From Petaurus breviceps papuanus (lineage: Eukaryota > Chordata > Mammalia > Diprotodontia > Petauridae): a stretch of DNA of 64,000 bases. Made by a program: the position numbers and the translations under genes. Shown here in pieces: positions 33,880 through 46,240 of the stretch. The notes under the pieces are model-generated. The model saw nothing but the letters and a program-made list of their open reading frames with translations. It was not told the origin of the DNA and searched no databases. The stretch lies in contig JAMXIF010000086.1 of the NCBI GenBank assembly GCA_028583685.1, positions 19,581,695 through 19,645,694 on the forward strand. Direction: 5' to 3'. Position 1 is the first letter of the stretch. The number at the start of each line of letters is the position of its first letter.

Positions 33880-33950
33880 TGGCACAGAAGTGTTCAAGAT
33901 ATGATAGTTGGTTTCCAGTTTCTATTTTGAGTTTGACACTACTGTTTTAA
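33880..33950 (-). repeat. hAT-like terminal remnant
   Basis: ttctattttgagtttgacac then tactg resembles the reversed start of a hAT-type non-autonomous element (cag.g.tgtcaaactcaaa). Only one end is recognisable. Family assignment is from memory. Confidence 0.4.
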
Positions 33951-35660
33951 TAGACCATATTCTGTCATTGGAAGAGCTTACTTAGTTTTGGATCAGATTT
34001 AAAGCATTAGCATTTCATGCCTTCATTTTTAGGGTATCAGTATAATGGCACAGTAATTGCTTATTGATAACTCTCTATTGACCTTAAAGAGTTCATACAC
34101 TTTTGAAATAGTATCAGGGGAGCAGGATTTATCTAGTTCATGAACCATGCTTGCTTTTTATTTTAGCTTTATAGAAATCAAATTTTTGAAGGGATGGGAA
34201 GTGGGGGTAGGAAAAAAGTAATCTTAAAGAAAGTGGTGAACTTGAGCCCAGTTTATTCTGTCATTCAAGAATGTGCTACTTTGGCATATTATTTTGCCTG
34301 AAAATAAAGCCCGTTATATAATAAAATTAAATAAAATGAATCACCTCGTCTTTATTATGGTTATGCCACAATACTAAGCAGTTAAATTTCCTTCCTATTT
34401 ATTAGCTCAGGCCTTGAATCCTTTATAGGTATTGTACTAGCCTCTTATGTGTAATAACTGTTCAAAAAGAGTTACTGAAATAACCTTTAAGTGTTTTATC
34501 TGTTGATTAATTACTTTATGGATTATCTGTGCCAAATTTAAAAATTCCAGGTTGGTTTCCACCTCTGTTCCTATTCTTAGATTTCAGATTTTGTTTTTAG
34601 GGGATACAAATTAATTTCAGTGATAGCCTAAGAAAAAACATTTATATACATATACACATATATACATATATATTATAATACTTCTACACTGTTTCTGTTA
34701 GTGTGGATAATTTAAATATGACAGGAATTATTAAATACTTGAAAAAGAAACATGTTGAATAGTAGTAAACTTAAATCATCATCATCATTTATAAACAAGT
34801 GTTGTTACCTTAAATATGGGCATCTTGTAGATAAATTTGATTGCTTTAGTGTTGCTTTTATGATGCATACCTGACCTCTATATAAGTTGCAGGGGATCTA
34901 TTCTTTGATCTGTTGACATTGTTTGTAGGGCTTGTCTTTATTTTTTGCTTCTTGGTATCTTGGCTTAAATGTTGCCCTTGCTTTTAAAAAAAAAATTTCC
35001 CCTTTTGTGTCTAATTATACTGCTCCTTCACAGAAGTCATGAGCTATTTTGTTTTGCTTGTTGAATTAATTTGTTATTCTATTCATTTGGACACTTTAAT
35101 ATCTTGGCAGGAGCCTTTATTTTTGCTCTGAACGATACTTGCCTCCTTAGTCCCATGGATTTTAAAGTAATGATTTTTATAGTTCCATATTATTTTAGAA
35201 TATGAAAAGCAATCAGATAGCTTATTCAGAAATAGTTTAATGAGAGATAGTTAACATTTGCAAATCCTTGGTCTAATATTGGTTTACATGGGAAAAAAAA
35301 TTTACAAAATTTTTAAACTACTTTATTCATCTTTGTAGTTGTGTCCTTTAATCCCACATATCCCTGTAGCTATATATTTGGAGGATTACTACAAAGAAAT
35401 TCTAAAAGATAATTTAAATTTAAATTCAGACTAAATGTTGCTATTGTAGAAAATATTGTTACGAGGAAAACCTGTAATAACTAGGTTTATAACTCAATCC
35501 ATTTATTCTTAAAATGATTTATGAAAAATATTGTCTCAGTAATAACTATATATTTTGCAGCTATTTTGATAAAAAAAAACCTAAATGGTTTATAAAAAAC
35601 TTTCCATTGGATATAAATAATTAAACTTGCTCTAGTAATTATTTTCATTTAAAGTATTTC
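33951..35660. other. Intron, low-complexity AT-rich, nothing named
   Basis: AT-rich intron with a short TA/CA run at about 34640-34680. Confidence 0.5.
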
Positions 35661-35669
35661 AAAGCATAA

Positions 35670-35870
35670 AGCACGGGTTCTTAGACTAGGGTGCTTAAAA
35701 TCCCCTGTACCCAGGAGTCTGTGGTTAGATTTCAGGGGGTCCATGAACCTGTTTGGGTAGAAATTACATCTTTATTCTTGCTAACCTACTGAAATTTAGC
35801 ATTTCCTTTAATTACAAATGTAGGCAACAAACATTATTCTGAGGAGTCCCTGATTAAAAAAAAAGTTTTA
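35670..35870. repeat. Possible hAT-type DNA transposon remnant
   Basis: cgggttcttagactagggtg and gggggtccatgaacctgttt near one end, with acattattctgaggagtccc near the other, recall Charlie-like non-autonomous elements (ttaacctggggtccatgaac...attattctgagaaggggtcc). Old and incomplete. Confidence 0.45.
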
Positions 35871-35999
35871 AAACCTTTGGCATAAAATATCATAAAAGTT
35901 TTATAGTCACATCCTCTAAGATTTCATTATAATTCTTTGTCCATTGATTTGCATTAATTTCTCATATTTGGTGTATTAATGAGCTTCATTCTTCTGTTT

Positions 36000-36530
36000 T
36001 ATTTACATTATTTTATTAAAGTCTTTTTAGATTCTCCCTGTTCCTCATACTTGTTACACGGAATTATGCAAAGTATTCCATTACATGAATGCACCACAGT
36101 TTAGGAGACTGTTTCCAGATTTTTACACTTAGAAAAAATCTTGTTGTGATAGTCATTGGAAAGCTATCTCTTCTATTTTTTTTTATAACCTTTTAAGTAT
36201 ATTCCCAAAAATGAAATGATTGGATGCCAGGGTACAATTATTTTTCTAACTTTGGATTATCAGATTGCCTTTCAAAAAGATTCTACCAGTTTACATTTCA
36301 TCAACAATGAAAAAATGCTTCTGTTCCTTCCTTCAGCTTGTCAGCATTGATTTTCATTGGTTTTAATTGCCTTTTGGCAGTTTTATGAGCACTTCAGAGT
36401 TTTAATTTTTTTCTTTTTCATTATTCGTTAGTCTGAGCATTTTTTCAAATAATTATTAACAATTTGTCTTTCTTCTTTTGAAAATAATCTGTTCATATCT
36501 TTCTGACCATTTAGTCAGTCCATTAATAAC
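36000..36530 (-). repeat. L1 LINE ORF2 3' fragment
   Basis: Reverse-strand L1 ORF2 C-terminal text: tgaaatgattggatgccagg, cagattgcctttcaaaaaga, ttctaccagtttacatttca, tctgagcattttttcaaat, ctgttcatatctttctgacc. Confidence 0.75.
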
Positions 36531-36689
36531 CAGTATAACTAAATTCCAGTCAAGCAATAAAATGTTAACATGTCTTTAAAGTGATAAAGCATTTTCTATG
36601 GAAGCAAATTCTATGTAAGTTTTACTTATTAAAATCTTCATAAATTCTTCCTGAACTTAATAACAACAACTCATTTCTGTTATGCTTTG

Positions 36690-36865
36690 AGATTTTTAAA
36701 GCATTTTATTTACAACAACCTTGTAAAGTAGGTAGGACAAATAATATGTTCTAGATTTTACAGATAAGCAAACTGATGCTTAGAGAGGTAAATGATTTGG
36801 CTCAAGTCACAAAGCTAGGAAATGCTAGGCCCAGAGTCCAGTCTCCTTCTGGAAGTGTTTCTACC
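36690..36865 (-). repeat. MIR SINE
   Basis: ttttacagataagcaaactg, tgcttagagaggtaaatg, ctcaagtcacaaagctagg, then an aggcccagagtc-type end. Confidence 0.8.
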
Positions 36866-37108
36866 CTATTGGCCCAAACTACTTACTCCTCATTGTAATA
36901 GAGAAAATAGAAATAAGTCCATTAAAAATTTAGAAACTGATGTGTCCAATTTTTATTTATTTTTACTCTATCCTTGATCTTAAAATTATAGCTCTTGGAG
37001 TTCTGGTTTCATGCTAGTTTATATGATTAAATATTAACTCAGTCACTAGGGAGTTGATATTTTTTAAAGTTGTAATTTTGATTGTTTGATCATCTATTTT
37101 CCCTTTAG

Positions 37109-37185
37109 TTGTGTGGAGTTTGATTTGAATGTAAACAATATTGTAGGAATAAGAAACACATTCCTCCTCAGAACCTATGCATATC
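37109..37185 (+). CDS. TENT2: TENT2 coding exon 8, third catalytic Asp (residues 287-313)
   Basis: Translates as (S)CVEFDLNVNNIVGIRNTF then LLRTYAY, as in human. D292 in VEFDLN is the third metal-binding aspartate. Acceptor ccctttag, donor gtaagt. Opens with the last base of codon 287 and ends one base into codon 313. Confidence 0.98.
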
Positions 37186-37625
37186 GTAAGTTTTCTCATT
37201 TTACTTCTATTTATGAGTTTGTTTTCTTTTTTCTTTAAAATGTAAATGGTACCTAGCAAAAGTTTTTCTGATAAATACTGATTTATACATAGTTTTAAAA
37301 ATATAATTTCTTATATTTGTTTATATATTTGATCAGGTATTATCATTTTACTGTTTGCACATTTGTTATTTTGAAATCATCTGCTTCAAAAGTTTAGATA
37401 TAGCAAATCTATTTTGATAGACTGATTTTTTTTAAGGGTACACTGTTAAATTTGTGAATTAGTTCTAGAATATGTCATAGCAGAGTTTATAATAAGCGCA
37501 GGTGATAAGTGCAGAATGAGTTATGAAATTTCTGGTCAGACTGCAATTTAAAAGTTATATAAACATTCAAAGTATTTTCATTATCTTTTTCTTTCAGTAT
37601 TTTTAAGTCTTAATTTTACTTACAG
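37186..37625. other. Short intron (440 bp), nothing recognised
   Basis: AT-rich intron ending at the acceptor attttacttacag (37625). Confidence 0.6.
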
Positions 37626-37754
37626 TTGAGAGTCGAGTTCGTCCCTTAGTACTGGTGGTTAAGAAGTGGGCAAGTCACCATGAGATAAATGATGCTAGTC
37701 GTGGCACATTAAACAGCTATAGTCTTGTATTGATGGTTTTGCACTATTTACAAA
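37626..37754 (+). CDS. TENT2: TENT2 coding exon 9 (residues 313-356)
   Basis: Translates as (L)ESRVRPLVLVVKKWASHHEI then NDASRGTLNSYSLVLMVLHYLQ, matching human. KKWA and GTLNSYSLVLM are the usual TENT motifs of the central domain, with the S/N-Y-L patch that helps bind the incoming nucleotide. Donor gtaagt. The open frame continues into the intron for about 30 codons, so intron retention would give a short extended product. Confidence 0.97.
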
Positions 37755-40700
37755 GTAAGTACAATCAGCTTTTTTCCCCCATTATTGAAATTAAAATGCA
37801 GTTAAACTTCATTATGATGTCCTCTGCACAGACCTTAACTACACACTAGAGACATTTTCCAAAACTCCATTTAAAGTTTATGGAAATATTTTAAATACCT
37901 CATATGGCAGTGAATGTATTGCTAAAGATAACTCCCTGGAAAACATAAAGAAGTTTGACTGTGTTTTCATTCTTTCATAGTTTTTCTCACCTGCAGCCTT
38001 ATTTGCATTAGCAGCACTGTTATATCTTAGAAAAAATTTTACCAGTATTAACTAGTGGATTCATTACCTTGATGCAAATGAATGCTCAGGTGGCCCATTC
38101 AATATGCTCAAGCACCAGTCATCTTAGTTCTTTTCATGCTAGGCAAGAGCTAGATAATATTTCTATGAACCTATTTAGGAATTTTATCCCATAGTAGGTT
38201 TGAAATCATTAATGGTCTTTGATTTAGTTGTTGGCTAAAGTCTCTTTCAGAGCTTTAATATTCTGTGATATTTTTAGTATCTCCAGGCTCATTTATTATA
38301 AGACTTTTGAGTTAGATGAGAATGAAAAGTCCAGTTGTGTCCATTTATTCTGTTTCTTGTTTTTTGGGCCATTGTAACACAAAATCATTACTTTTGGCTC
38401 AGTTATGAAGAAGCAACTTCTGGCTAAAGTAATAAATAAACATGAGTTTTTGCTTTACACTATTCAAAGTCTAATGAAAATTCTGATTCATATTGAAAAC
38501 TTTAAGTAGGACAGGCTGATGACCAGATCAGAATGGGAACTTGTACTTTAGTATATAGCTGTACCCTGCCTTAGAAATACTTAGCAGTAAATCTAGTCTT
38601 AGAAATACTGTCATTTATGATGAATAGTTTTTGCTTAGTTACTTAGACACAATATTTTCCTTATTTTCTTTTTTGTGTGCTTTCCTTTTGAAGAGCAGGG
38701 TAGTTAAAAACCATTCACAAGGTTTAGTATATTTTTGTGTTTATTCATTAGGCTAATTTGACGTAAGGTGAACTACTGATTTTTGCTTTTACTTTTTCAC
38801 TGAATAAAATCATCTTATATCTGTGCTCTTTTTTTTTGTTGTTGGAAATGCTACTGCATTTATATATTTTTCTTTTATACTCACAAAAGGAAAGATACTT
38901 GTATTTTCATTCAACCTGTGGCTAAGGTAGTTTGGCTTTGAATTTTTTTAATCTTTTCTATTTAACTTGATAAATACTTGTTAAAATTAGTTAGTTAAAT
39001 TTCTTCCTTTGGATGGGAAATTACTAGATGACATCTAAAGTCCTTTGTTGCTCTAAGTTCTAAATTCTGTTATTCTATGATGTTATGGGACTAGTTTAGT
39101 AACCCTTATTAATATTGAGTTGTTGGATTTAAATTTGATCTGAGAAGTGGTAGAAAGTGATTGTAAGGAAAAACCATAAAGAAAGATTTCTTAAATATAG
39201 GTTATATTAATGTATAGGGTACACTGGAGACACTTGAAATTTGTGTATACATATCTAATTTTTTATATTAGAGTGTAAGTTCCTGGAGGGCAGGAAAATT
39301 TTGTATCTCTCATCATGCCTACCATCTTGCTTACCAGGTAGGCACTCAGTAACTGTTAGATGAATGAGAAAGAATAGAGGTAAGGAAGTTGGAAAGCTTT
39401 TATGGTAAAAGAGGTATGAGATGATGACGAAGACCTGGATAGTAATGGTGACTGTAGAAATAAAGACAAGAAATTAATCTGGGTGATGTTTCAGAAGAAG
39501 CACCAGTGGCAGTAATAGGGAAGTTTGAATAAGGTGCTGGAGGGTATATAATAAGTTGAGTATTAGACATACAAAATTTATGTGCTCTGTAGGCATCTGA
39601 ATAATGTGACAGATCATAGCTCAAAATAAAAATTTGGTGGGGTTTAGTTTCTATAGAGGTTTGATAATAGAAAAATTGTCCAGAGTAGTGAGTATTGATA
39701 GAAAAAGCAGTGTGTTAAGGATTGAACTTTTACAGATCAACATGTTGAAGTCAGAGAAGAAGAAGAGGTGTCCCTAAATAAAATAGAAAGAATAGTTAGA
39801 TATAGAAAAAATCGGGAAGGTGGAGAAACCAAGACGAATGTAATGTTCAGGTAGTAGAAGGATCAGTGGCAAATGCAGAATGAGAACTGAGAGGAAACCA
39901 TTGAATTTAATAGACATAAAGTCATTAGACGTTAAAGGTTTAAGAATGGGAAGATTTTATAAACCTAGTAATTTGTGATACTCTTATTTACATAAAGGTC
40001 TGATTCAGCCTGAGTATCAAAACATTCATAAGATTTAAATGGATTTTCAGTGAACTATTTGGTATTTGTTAGCATTAATAGTTTTGCTTCAGTAGATGGG
40101 AGAAGAGATTTCTGATTATATGTTGTAAATACATTATTTTGTCCTGGTGTTTTGCTATTATAGTTCTAAAATCAGTTTAGAGTTTTAGAAATTTATTTCT
40201 GTTGTAAAGATTAAGTATGTAAATTAGATTAAATACCAAATCATCTGTGTAATTCCAAATTCTTTAGAAGTGGTAGGTACTTTCTTAAGCAAAACATTGT
40301 TCTGTTCAATTTCCTTGACCTAGAAACATTTTGTATTTGGTTACCATTGGTCAAATTTCCACTGCTTTCCAAAAAATCTTTGTAAAAATCCTAGAAATAT
40401 CATGGATTTGTGAGAGATACTTTTTGCACTACCTCCTGTTACTCAGTTATTTATAAAATATAATCTTTATTTTAGCAAGCAAGGGTTCTGTGAATACTAG
40501 GTTATTCCTATGATTAACTGATTTTGGGAAGTATTTTGCTGCCTGATAGTAATGTCCATTCCAATGACTTTTAGAAGTTTGGGATCATCTGTGTTAGTGA
40601 AAGTGTTAAATGAAAGCCACTTCAGCTTTCTTCTTTGAAATTGAATTATAAACATAATTTTTTTCTCTTATTGAACTGCTACTTGATTACGTATTACAAT

Positions 40701-41160
40701 AAGATAATGCAACAGTAACAACAAAAATTAAGACTACTCTTAGTTATATATCAGTTATGTTTTAGTATTTTAAGGCATACCCAAAAGGTAGAGCATTTTA
40801 ATGCCTTTTAAAAATCATATCTTTTAGTAATAATTCTGAATACTTGGACTTTTGAAAAGTAGCTTTATATTTAATATGGTTAATGCATTTGTGATTAGGG
40901 ACTAGAGAAAGTTTTTTTGGTTTGTTTTTACCAGATAGAAACGAGAACTTTTCAGTCCTCTACAGTAATGTAATTTTTTTATTTTTAGCAACATGTAGCA
41001 GAAAGAATTGTGGTAAAATTTACAGATGCTTTACAACTCTCTGCTTATACAATATCCCAAAAGTCTTAGTGCAATTTTGGGACAACACTGTATGATGGGA
41101 AGACGCAAAATGTATTTTTTGTCTGAAGAAGAGTATCAGATCAAGACCTAGCAAAAATAA
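37755..41160. other. 12-kb intron, first part
   Basis: Mostly unrecognised AT-rich sequence. A forward L2 tail is visible at about 39270-39370 (gagtgtaagttcctggaggg, ggtaggcactcagtaact). 39400-39960 may be very decayed reverse L2. Confidence 0.5.
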
Positions 41161-41164
41161 TAAT

Positions 41165-41345
41165 ATTAGGCAGTTTGGCACTATGGAATGTGAGTGTGTT
41201 TGCAGTCACAAGATCTGGGTACAGATCCTTTCTTTGTTATTACCTTTGTGACTTGGGGCTGCACATCTAGTCTCATTTTCCTCATCTTTAAAATGAAGGT
41301 GTTGGCTGAGGAATTTTTCTCAGGTCCCTAAATATTTGATTCTTT
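41165..41345 (+). repeat. MIR-type SINE
   Basis: ttggcactatggaatgtgag, tgcagtcacaagatctgggt, tttgtgacttgggg, cattttcctcatctttaaaa, tgaaggtgttggctgagg. Confidence 0.75.
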
Positions 41346-41957
41346 GAACTTGGATCTATATTCATCATGAGTCACCACATGATATTGATTGGCTTAGGCT
41401 TAAGTAAAAATCTTTCGAGTTGGGCAGACATAAATACTTGTGTTTTTCAGAGCTAACGAATTGGAAATATATTGTTTTGATGACATTTTTTAACCATAAA
41501 CCATTGACTATCATAGATAATTAAAATAAAGTCTTTTATATGACAGAACAGCTTTGGAATATTCTTTACTTCTATGGCAATGTATATTTTTTCCATTGAT
41601 TCAGTCTGCAAAAGACACATATTGATACTTTGTAATAGTTTTTTGTGCAATTGTTTCTTTTAATTTTTATAGAGATTTAAAAATTGGGATTTACTTGAAC
41701 AATTCAAGCAGAAATTTTGTAGATGTTTTTCTCTTTTCATCTTGCTCCTCTTCTTCCCTCCCTCCAAATCCTCCTGCTTCCTCAATAATGATTGTTTTCA
41801 AAGAAACTATTAATCACCTCTCTTTCAAGGTAGTACTGCTTCTGGTAACTTTAAAACTAGAAAAAAATTAATAGCCAGCATGGTATAGACATGGGATTTG
41901 TAGATTGTATTAGTATAGGGAACTCACTGATGAGGAAACTCCCTCTATAGATGTAGG

Positions 41958-42152
41958 TCACACTCTAATGCAGCTGCAGGCTTGGTTGTCTGGACTAGAG
42001 TTATCAAACTTACTGTTGTATTATATTTTTATTTTGTTAGACATTTCCCAATTACATTTTAATCTGTTCTGGCCCACTGGGAAGTTAAAGAGAACAGTAA
42101 GTTTGATAACTCTGGTCCAGACAACCAAGCCTGCAGTTGCAATAGAGTGTGA
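41958..42152. repeat. Foldback element: 60-bp inverted arms, 75-nt loop
   Basis: The left arm 41958-42017 is the reverse complement of the right arm 42093-42152 with three differences in 60. The loop (42018-42092) contains acatttcccaattacatttt and aatctgttctggcccactgg, which resemble the interior of the hAT-like family also seen at 56660-56825. The arms contain gagttatcaaact / agtttgataactc, a hAT-type end, but extend about 38 bp beyond it. No flanking target duplication is visible outside the arms. Confidence 0.88.
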
Positions 42153-42461
42153 TCTGGTTTTCTTTTTTTTTTTTGGTCCATCTGTATCTTTATTTTGTTT
42201 TTTCATTTTTCAAATGCTTTATTAACTTCTGATTTACATCATTCATTTCCGCCAGATTTTGAGTTACAAATTTTCTTCCTGTTTTTCCCCTACCCACCAC
42301 CCCAAAATAGCAATCCCACAGGATATCCCCTCCTCCAATCTGCTCTTTCCCATATCTTCCCCCATACCCCCTTCGACTTTTCCAGTAGAGCATGGTGGAT
42401 CTCTATGTCCCAGTGCCTGTATATCTTATTTCCCAATTACATGTAAAATAGTATTAATAAT

Positions 42462-42462
42462 A

Positions 42463-42494
<32 letters not shown>

Positions 42495-42495
42495 G
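42462..42495. repeat. (TA)n microsatellite in HAL1 3' UTR
   Basis: About 14 TA units preceded by tgtgtgt. Confidence 0.95.
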
Positions 42496-43127
42496 TAAAA
42501 TTTTAAACATTTGATTTTAAAACTTTGAATTCCAGATTCATTCCCTTCCTTCCTTGTCACCCACCCTTACTGGGAAGATAAGCAGTTCATTATAGGATGT
42601 ACATGTTTAATTAGCTAATGCAAAACATTGACATAGTATATATATTGTAAAAGACTGACTATATTTCCCTCCCTCCTATTCCACCTCCCATTTGTTCTGT
42701 TCTCTACTTTGATCTTGTCTGTTTTCAAAAGTGGGTGCTTCCAACTTCCCTTCCCCCCAGGCTTCCCTCCTTTCCATCATCCCCCCTCTCATCCCCTTTC
42801 CCCCTACTCTTCTGTAGGGTGAGATACCCTATTTAGTGTGTATTTCATTCCCTTTCTGAGCCAAATTCAATGAGAATAAGGTTGACCCATTCCCTTTTGC
42901 CTTCCTATTCTTCCCCTCGATTGTAACCATTATCCCTTGCCTCTTCTAAATGAGATAATTTACCCCATTCTGTCTCTCTCCATCTCCTCTCATTATATTC
43001 CTCTCTCACCTTTTAAATATCATCCCTTCCTATTAAATTGGTCCTGTGCCCTCTATCTAGGTATACCTGTAAACACATATACACACATTCACATAAGTAT
43101 TCATACGCCCATATACCCTCATATGTA

Positions 43128-43129
<2 letters not shown>

Positions 43130-43170
<41 letters not shown>
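43130..43170. repeat. (AT)n microsatellite in HAL1 3' UTR
   Basis: About 20 AT units, preceded by imperfect CA/TA sequence. Confidence 0.96.
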
Positions 43171-43172
<2 letters not shown>

Positions 43173-45039
43173 CTATTCCCTTCAACTATTTTCATGCTGA
43201 GAAAAGTTTCATCAGTTACAATTATTGTTTTTCCATGTAGGAATGTTAATAGTTCAACTTTGATGAGTTCCTTATGATTTCTTTTCCATGTTTACCTTCT
43301 CATGCTTCTCTTGCTTCTTGTACCTGAATGTCAAATTTTCTGTTCAACTCTGGTTTTTTTCATCAAGAATGCTTGAAAGTCCTCTATTCCACTGAATGAC
43401 CATATTTTCCCCTGAAACAAGATACTCAGTTTTGCTGGGTAGGTGATTCTTGGTTTTAATCCCAGCTCCTCTGCCCTCCGGAATATCCTATTCTAGGCCC
43501 TTCAATCCCTCAGTGTAGAAGCTGCCAAATCCTATGTTATCCTGATTGTGTTTCCACAATATTCAAATTGTTTCTTCCTGGCTATAATATTTCTAGGAGT
43601 TTTCTTTTTGGGATCTTTTTCAGGAGGCGATCAGTGAATTCTTTCAACCTCTATTTTGCCTTCTGGTTCTAAAAACATCAGGGCAATTTTCCTTGAGAAT
43701 TTCTTGGAGGATGATTTCTAGGTTCTTTCTTTGATCATGGCTTTCAGGTAGTCCAATAATTTTTAGATTATCTCTCCTGGATCTATTTTCCAGGTCACTG
43801 GTTTTTCCCATGAGATATTTCACATTGCCTTCTATTCTTTCATTTATTTGGATCTGTTTAATAGCATCTTGATTTCTCCTCAAGTCACTAGCTTCCCTTT
43901 GGTCCATTCTAAATCTGAGGGAATGATTCTCCTCAGTGAGCTTTTGAGATTCTTTTTCCATCTGGCAAATTCAGCTTTTTAAGGCATTCCTCTCCTCATT
44001 GCCTTTTTGAGCCTCTTTTGCCATTTGAGTTAGTTTGTCTTTTAAGGTGTTATTTTCCTCAGTCTGTTGACTCTCATTTCATAATTTTCTTGCATTGTTC
44101 TCATTTCTCCTCCTAATTTTTCCTCCACTTCTCTTATCTGCTTCTTAAGGTCCTCTATGGCCTGTAACCAGCTGGTATTTTCTTTTGAAGCCTTATTGCA
44201 GGTGTTCTGACTTCACTGTGCTCCTTCTGTTCCATGCTTTGATCCTTTTCGTCCCCCAAATAGGAGTCTAATGTTGGATTCTTCTGTTTGTTTTACTTCC
44301 TTTGCCTGGTCATGCTGCCACTCAATTACTTGACTTTTGGGCTTTTTGCCACAGTAGGACTCTGCCACCAGACAGGGGAGCTTCCATCCCGAACGCTGGG
44401 GTTTTCTCAGCTGCCGGAGGTATTAGTTGGGTGCCCTCTCTGAAGCTTCCACACATTCTGGCCAGCTGGTTGCACACCCCAGGACCTCCACCCTAGACTG
44501 CAATCCAGATCCAAGCAGGTTAAAGCAAGAGCGATTTTCAGACTTGTTGCTTCATCCCCCTACAGTCTGCAGGCCAGGAGCTGAAGCTGCAATATGGCGC
44601 AGGCTGTGCCGCAGCCCTCAGTGGCTTCTCACCCTGGGGGCAAAAACCAGTGCTCTCCCAACTACTGGTCCCAAAGTCCACACTGCACTGACCTCTCACT
44701 TTGTCCTTTGCATCTATGTGTTGATAAATGTGGAAATGACCACAGCTGCTGCTGATTTGGAGTCCCTCCAACCAGCGGCTGGTCAGGCCCACCCTGGGGC
44801 TAAAACCTCAGCATGGAGCTGGGCTAAGCTCCCAGAGCACTGTGCTGGCCAATTCCTGCCGGCCTGCCGGGCTGTCCTCAGTGGGAGGTTAGCTGCTCTG
44901 TGTCATTTTGTGGGTTCTGTAGCTCCAAAGTTTGTTCAGAGTCTCCTTTTACATGAATTGGGGAAGGTGGAAGCTGGAGCCAAGTGGAGGTCCTGTTTCT
45001 ACTCTGCCATCTTGACTCTGCCCCATGATCTGGTTTTCT

Positions 45040-45095
45040 AAGATAATATTTAACCTTCAGGATTCCATTTCTGTTTTGAGTATGACACCACTAGA
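45040..45095 (-). repeat. hAT-like terminal remnant beside the HAL1
   Basis: ttctgttttgagtatgacac followed by cactag resembles the reversed start of the same hAT-like family. With the foldback on the other side, it suggests the HAL1 landed in an older hAT remnant. Confidence 0.4.
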
Positions 45096-45254
45096 TAGAG
45101 CATTGAGAGGTTACATAAGTTGTCAGTGGTCCCATTCAGTATGTGTCAGAGGAAGGCATTGAATCCAACTCTTTCAGGCCTTGAGGTCAGTTCTTTATAT
45201 ACCCCAGCTGCCACATACAATAGCCAAAAAAAAAATGATGACAATATTAAAAGT

Positions 45255-45455
45255 GATAGCTAACTTTTATATAGTTCTTTACAATTTGCAAATGCTTTAT
45301 AAATACTTTATTTTATCCTTTCAGTAGCCCTAGAAATTTAGAAGCTATTATCATCCCCATTGTATTGATGAAAACACTGAAGCAAGTTAGATTATTTGCT
45401 CATGTCACACAGCTAATAAACCTGTGAGGTTTGAGCTGAACTTGGCCCTTTAAAA
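45255..45455 (-). repeat. MIR SINE
   Basis: tatagttctttacaatttgc, aaatgctttataaatacttt, tattatcatccccattgtat, cacacagctaataaacctgt. A typical reverse-strand MIR. Confidence 0.8.
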
Positions 45456-45939
45456 GTAGTTCAAAACTTTGTTTAAGCTTTTATTCAGAATATTCCTGTT
45501 CTATTCTCTGGAAATGGACCTTTGTTGCCATATACTCTACTTTCAGAATTCTGTTGTTATACCAGTTATTTCTTATTAACCATCCCTTCTCCCAATTCTT
45601 TGAACCCTTATGTGGAACCACCACAACAAAAAAAAGTTCAAGCAAAGTAAGAAAATTCTTTAATTGAGGCCGGCAAAATACTGTCTTTGGAGCTAATGTG
45701 TAACTTTTACTTATGTGTGCAAATTAAACCAGTCTCAGAGAAAGCTGAGGAGTTAGAGATACTGAGAAGATTACTTCCTCTGTGGGGAAACTGCTTTGGG
45801 GCCCACAGTATTGTTTTATTGCATTGAAGAAAAAGTGCCCTTGGAAGTTTTGTTAGCTAATAGGCTAGACAGTAGGCTAGACTTAGAACTGGAAGTCAGA
45901 TTATAAATTATGGTTCCAACTTTGTCATCAGCTAACTTG

Positions 45940-46240
45940 TCAGTCAGTAAAAATTTGTTAAAGAGCCCACTATGTGCCAGTCACTGTTGTAAACTCTGGG
46001 ACTACAAAGAAAGGCAATTGACAATTCTGCTCTTAAGGAACTCACTAATGGGAGAGACAGTATAAAAACAACTATGAACAACTATGCACAAGATAATTTG
46101 GAGATAATCAATAGAGGGAAGCCACTATCATTAAGAGGGATCAGTAAATACCTTTAAGTTGTTTAACTGCTTTGTGACTCAGTTTCCTTGTCTGTGAAAT
46201 AAGGATTTTGGACTAGATAATCTCTGTAAAGACCCTTACC
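45940..46240. repeat. Reverse L2 tail joined to a MIR core
   Basis: 45950-46140 is reverse L2 (agagcccactatgtgccagt, cttaaggaactcactaatgg). 46150-46235 is a forward MIR core (tgactcagtttccttgtctg, tttggactagataatctct). Confidence 0.7.

Larger units (their letters stand above)
42164..45025 (-). mobile_element. Full-length HAL1-type LINE (ORF1 only)
   Basis: A minus-strand element of about 2.86 kb flanked by a perfect 14-bp target duplication (tgatctggttttct at 42150-42163 and 45026-45039). Its 5' end (45025 leftwards) reads ggggcagagtcaagatggca, the usual L1/HAL1 start. About 44300-45025 is 5' UTR. ORF1 runs from about 44200 to 43270: an intact 105-codon part at 43644-43961 has a coiled-coil-like segment followed by LENRSRRDNLKIIGLPES, the L1 ORF1 RNA-binding domain. 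The C-terminal domain continues to about 43270 in broken frames. The 3' UTR (43270-42175) includes TA runs and ends in a T-rich (poly-A complement) stretch. No ORF2 endonuclease or reverse transcriptase is present; HAL1s rely on L1 for mobility. Confidence 0.88.

Noticed and set aside
42195-42446. Open frames on both strands in the T-rich region
   Set aside because: They fall in the HAL1 3' UTR and its poly-A complement.
44427-45041. 204-codon plus-strand open frame
   Set aside because: It is antisense to the 5' UTR of the HAL1 element and has no domain.
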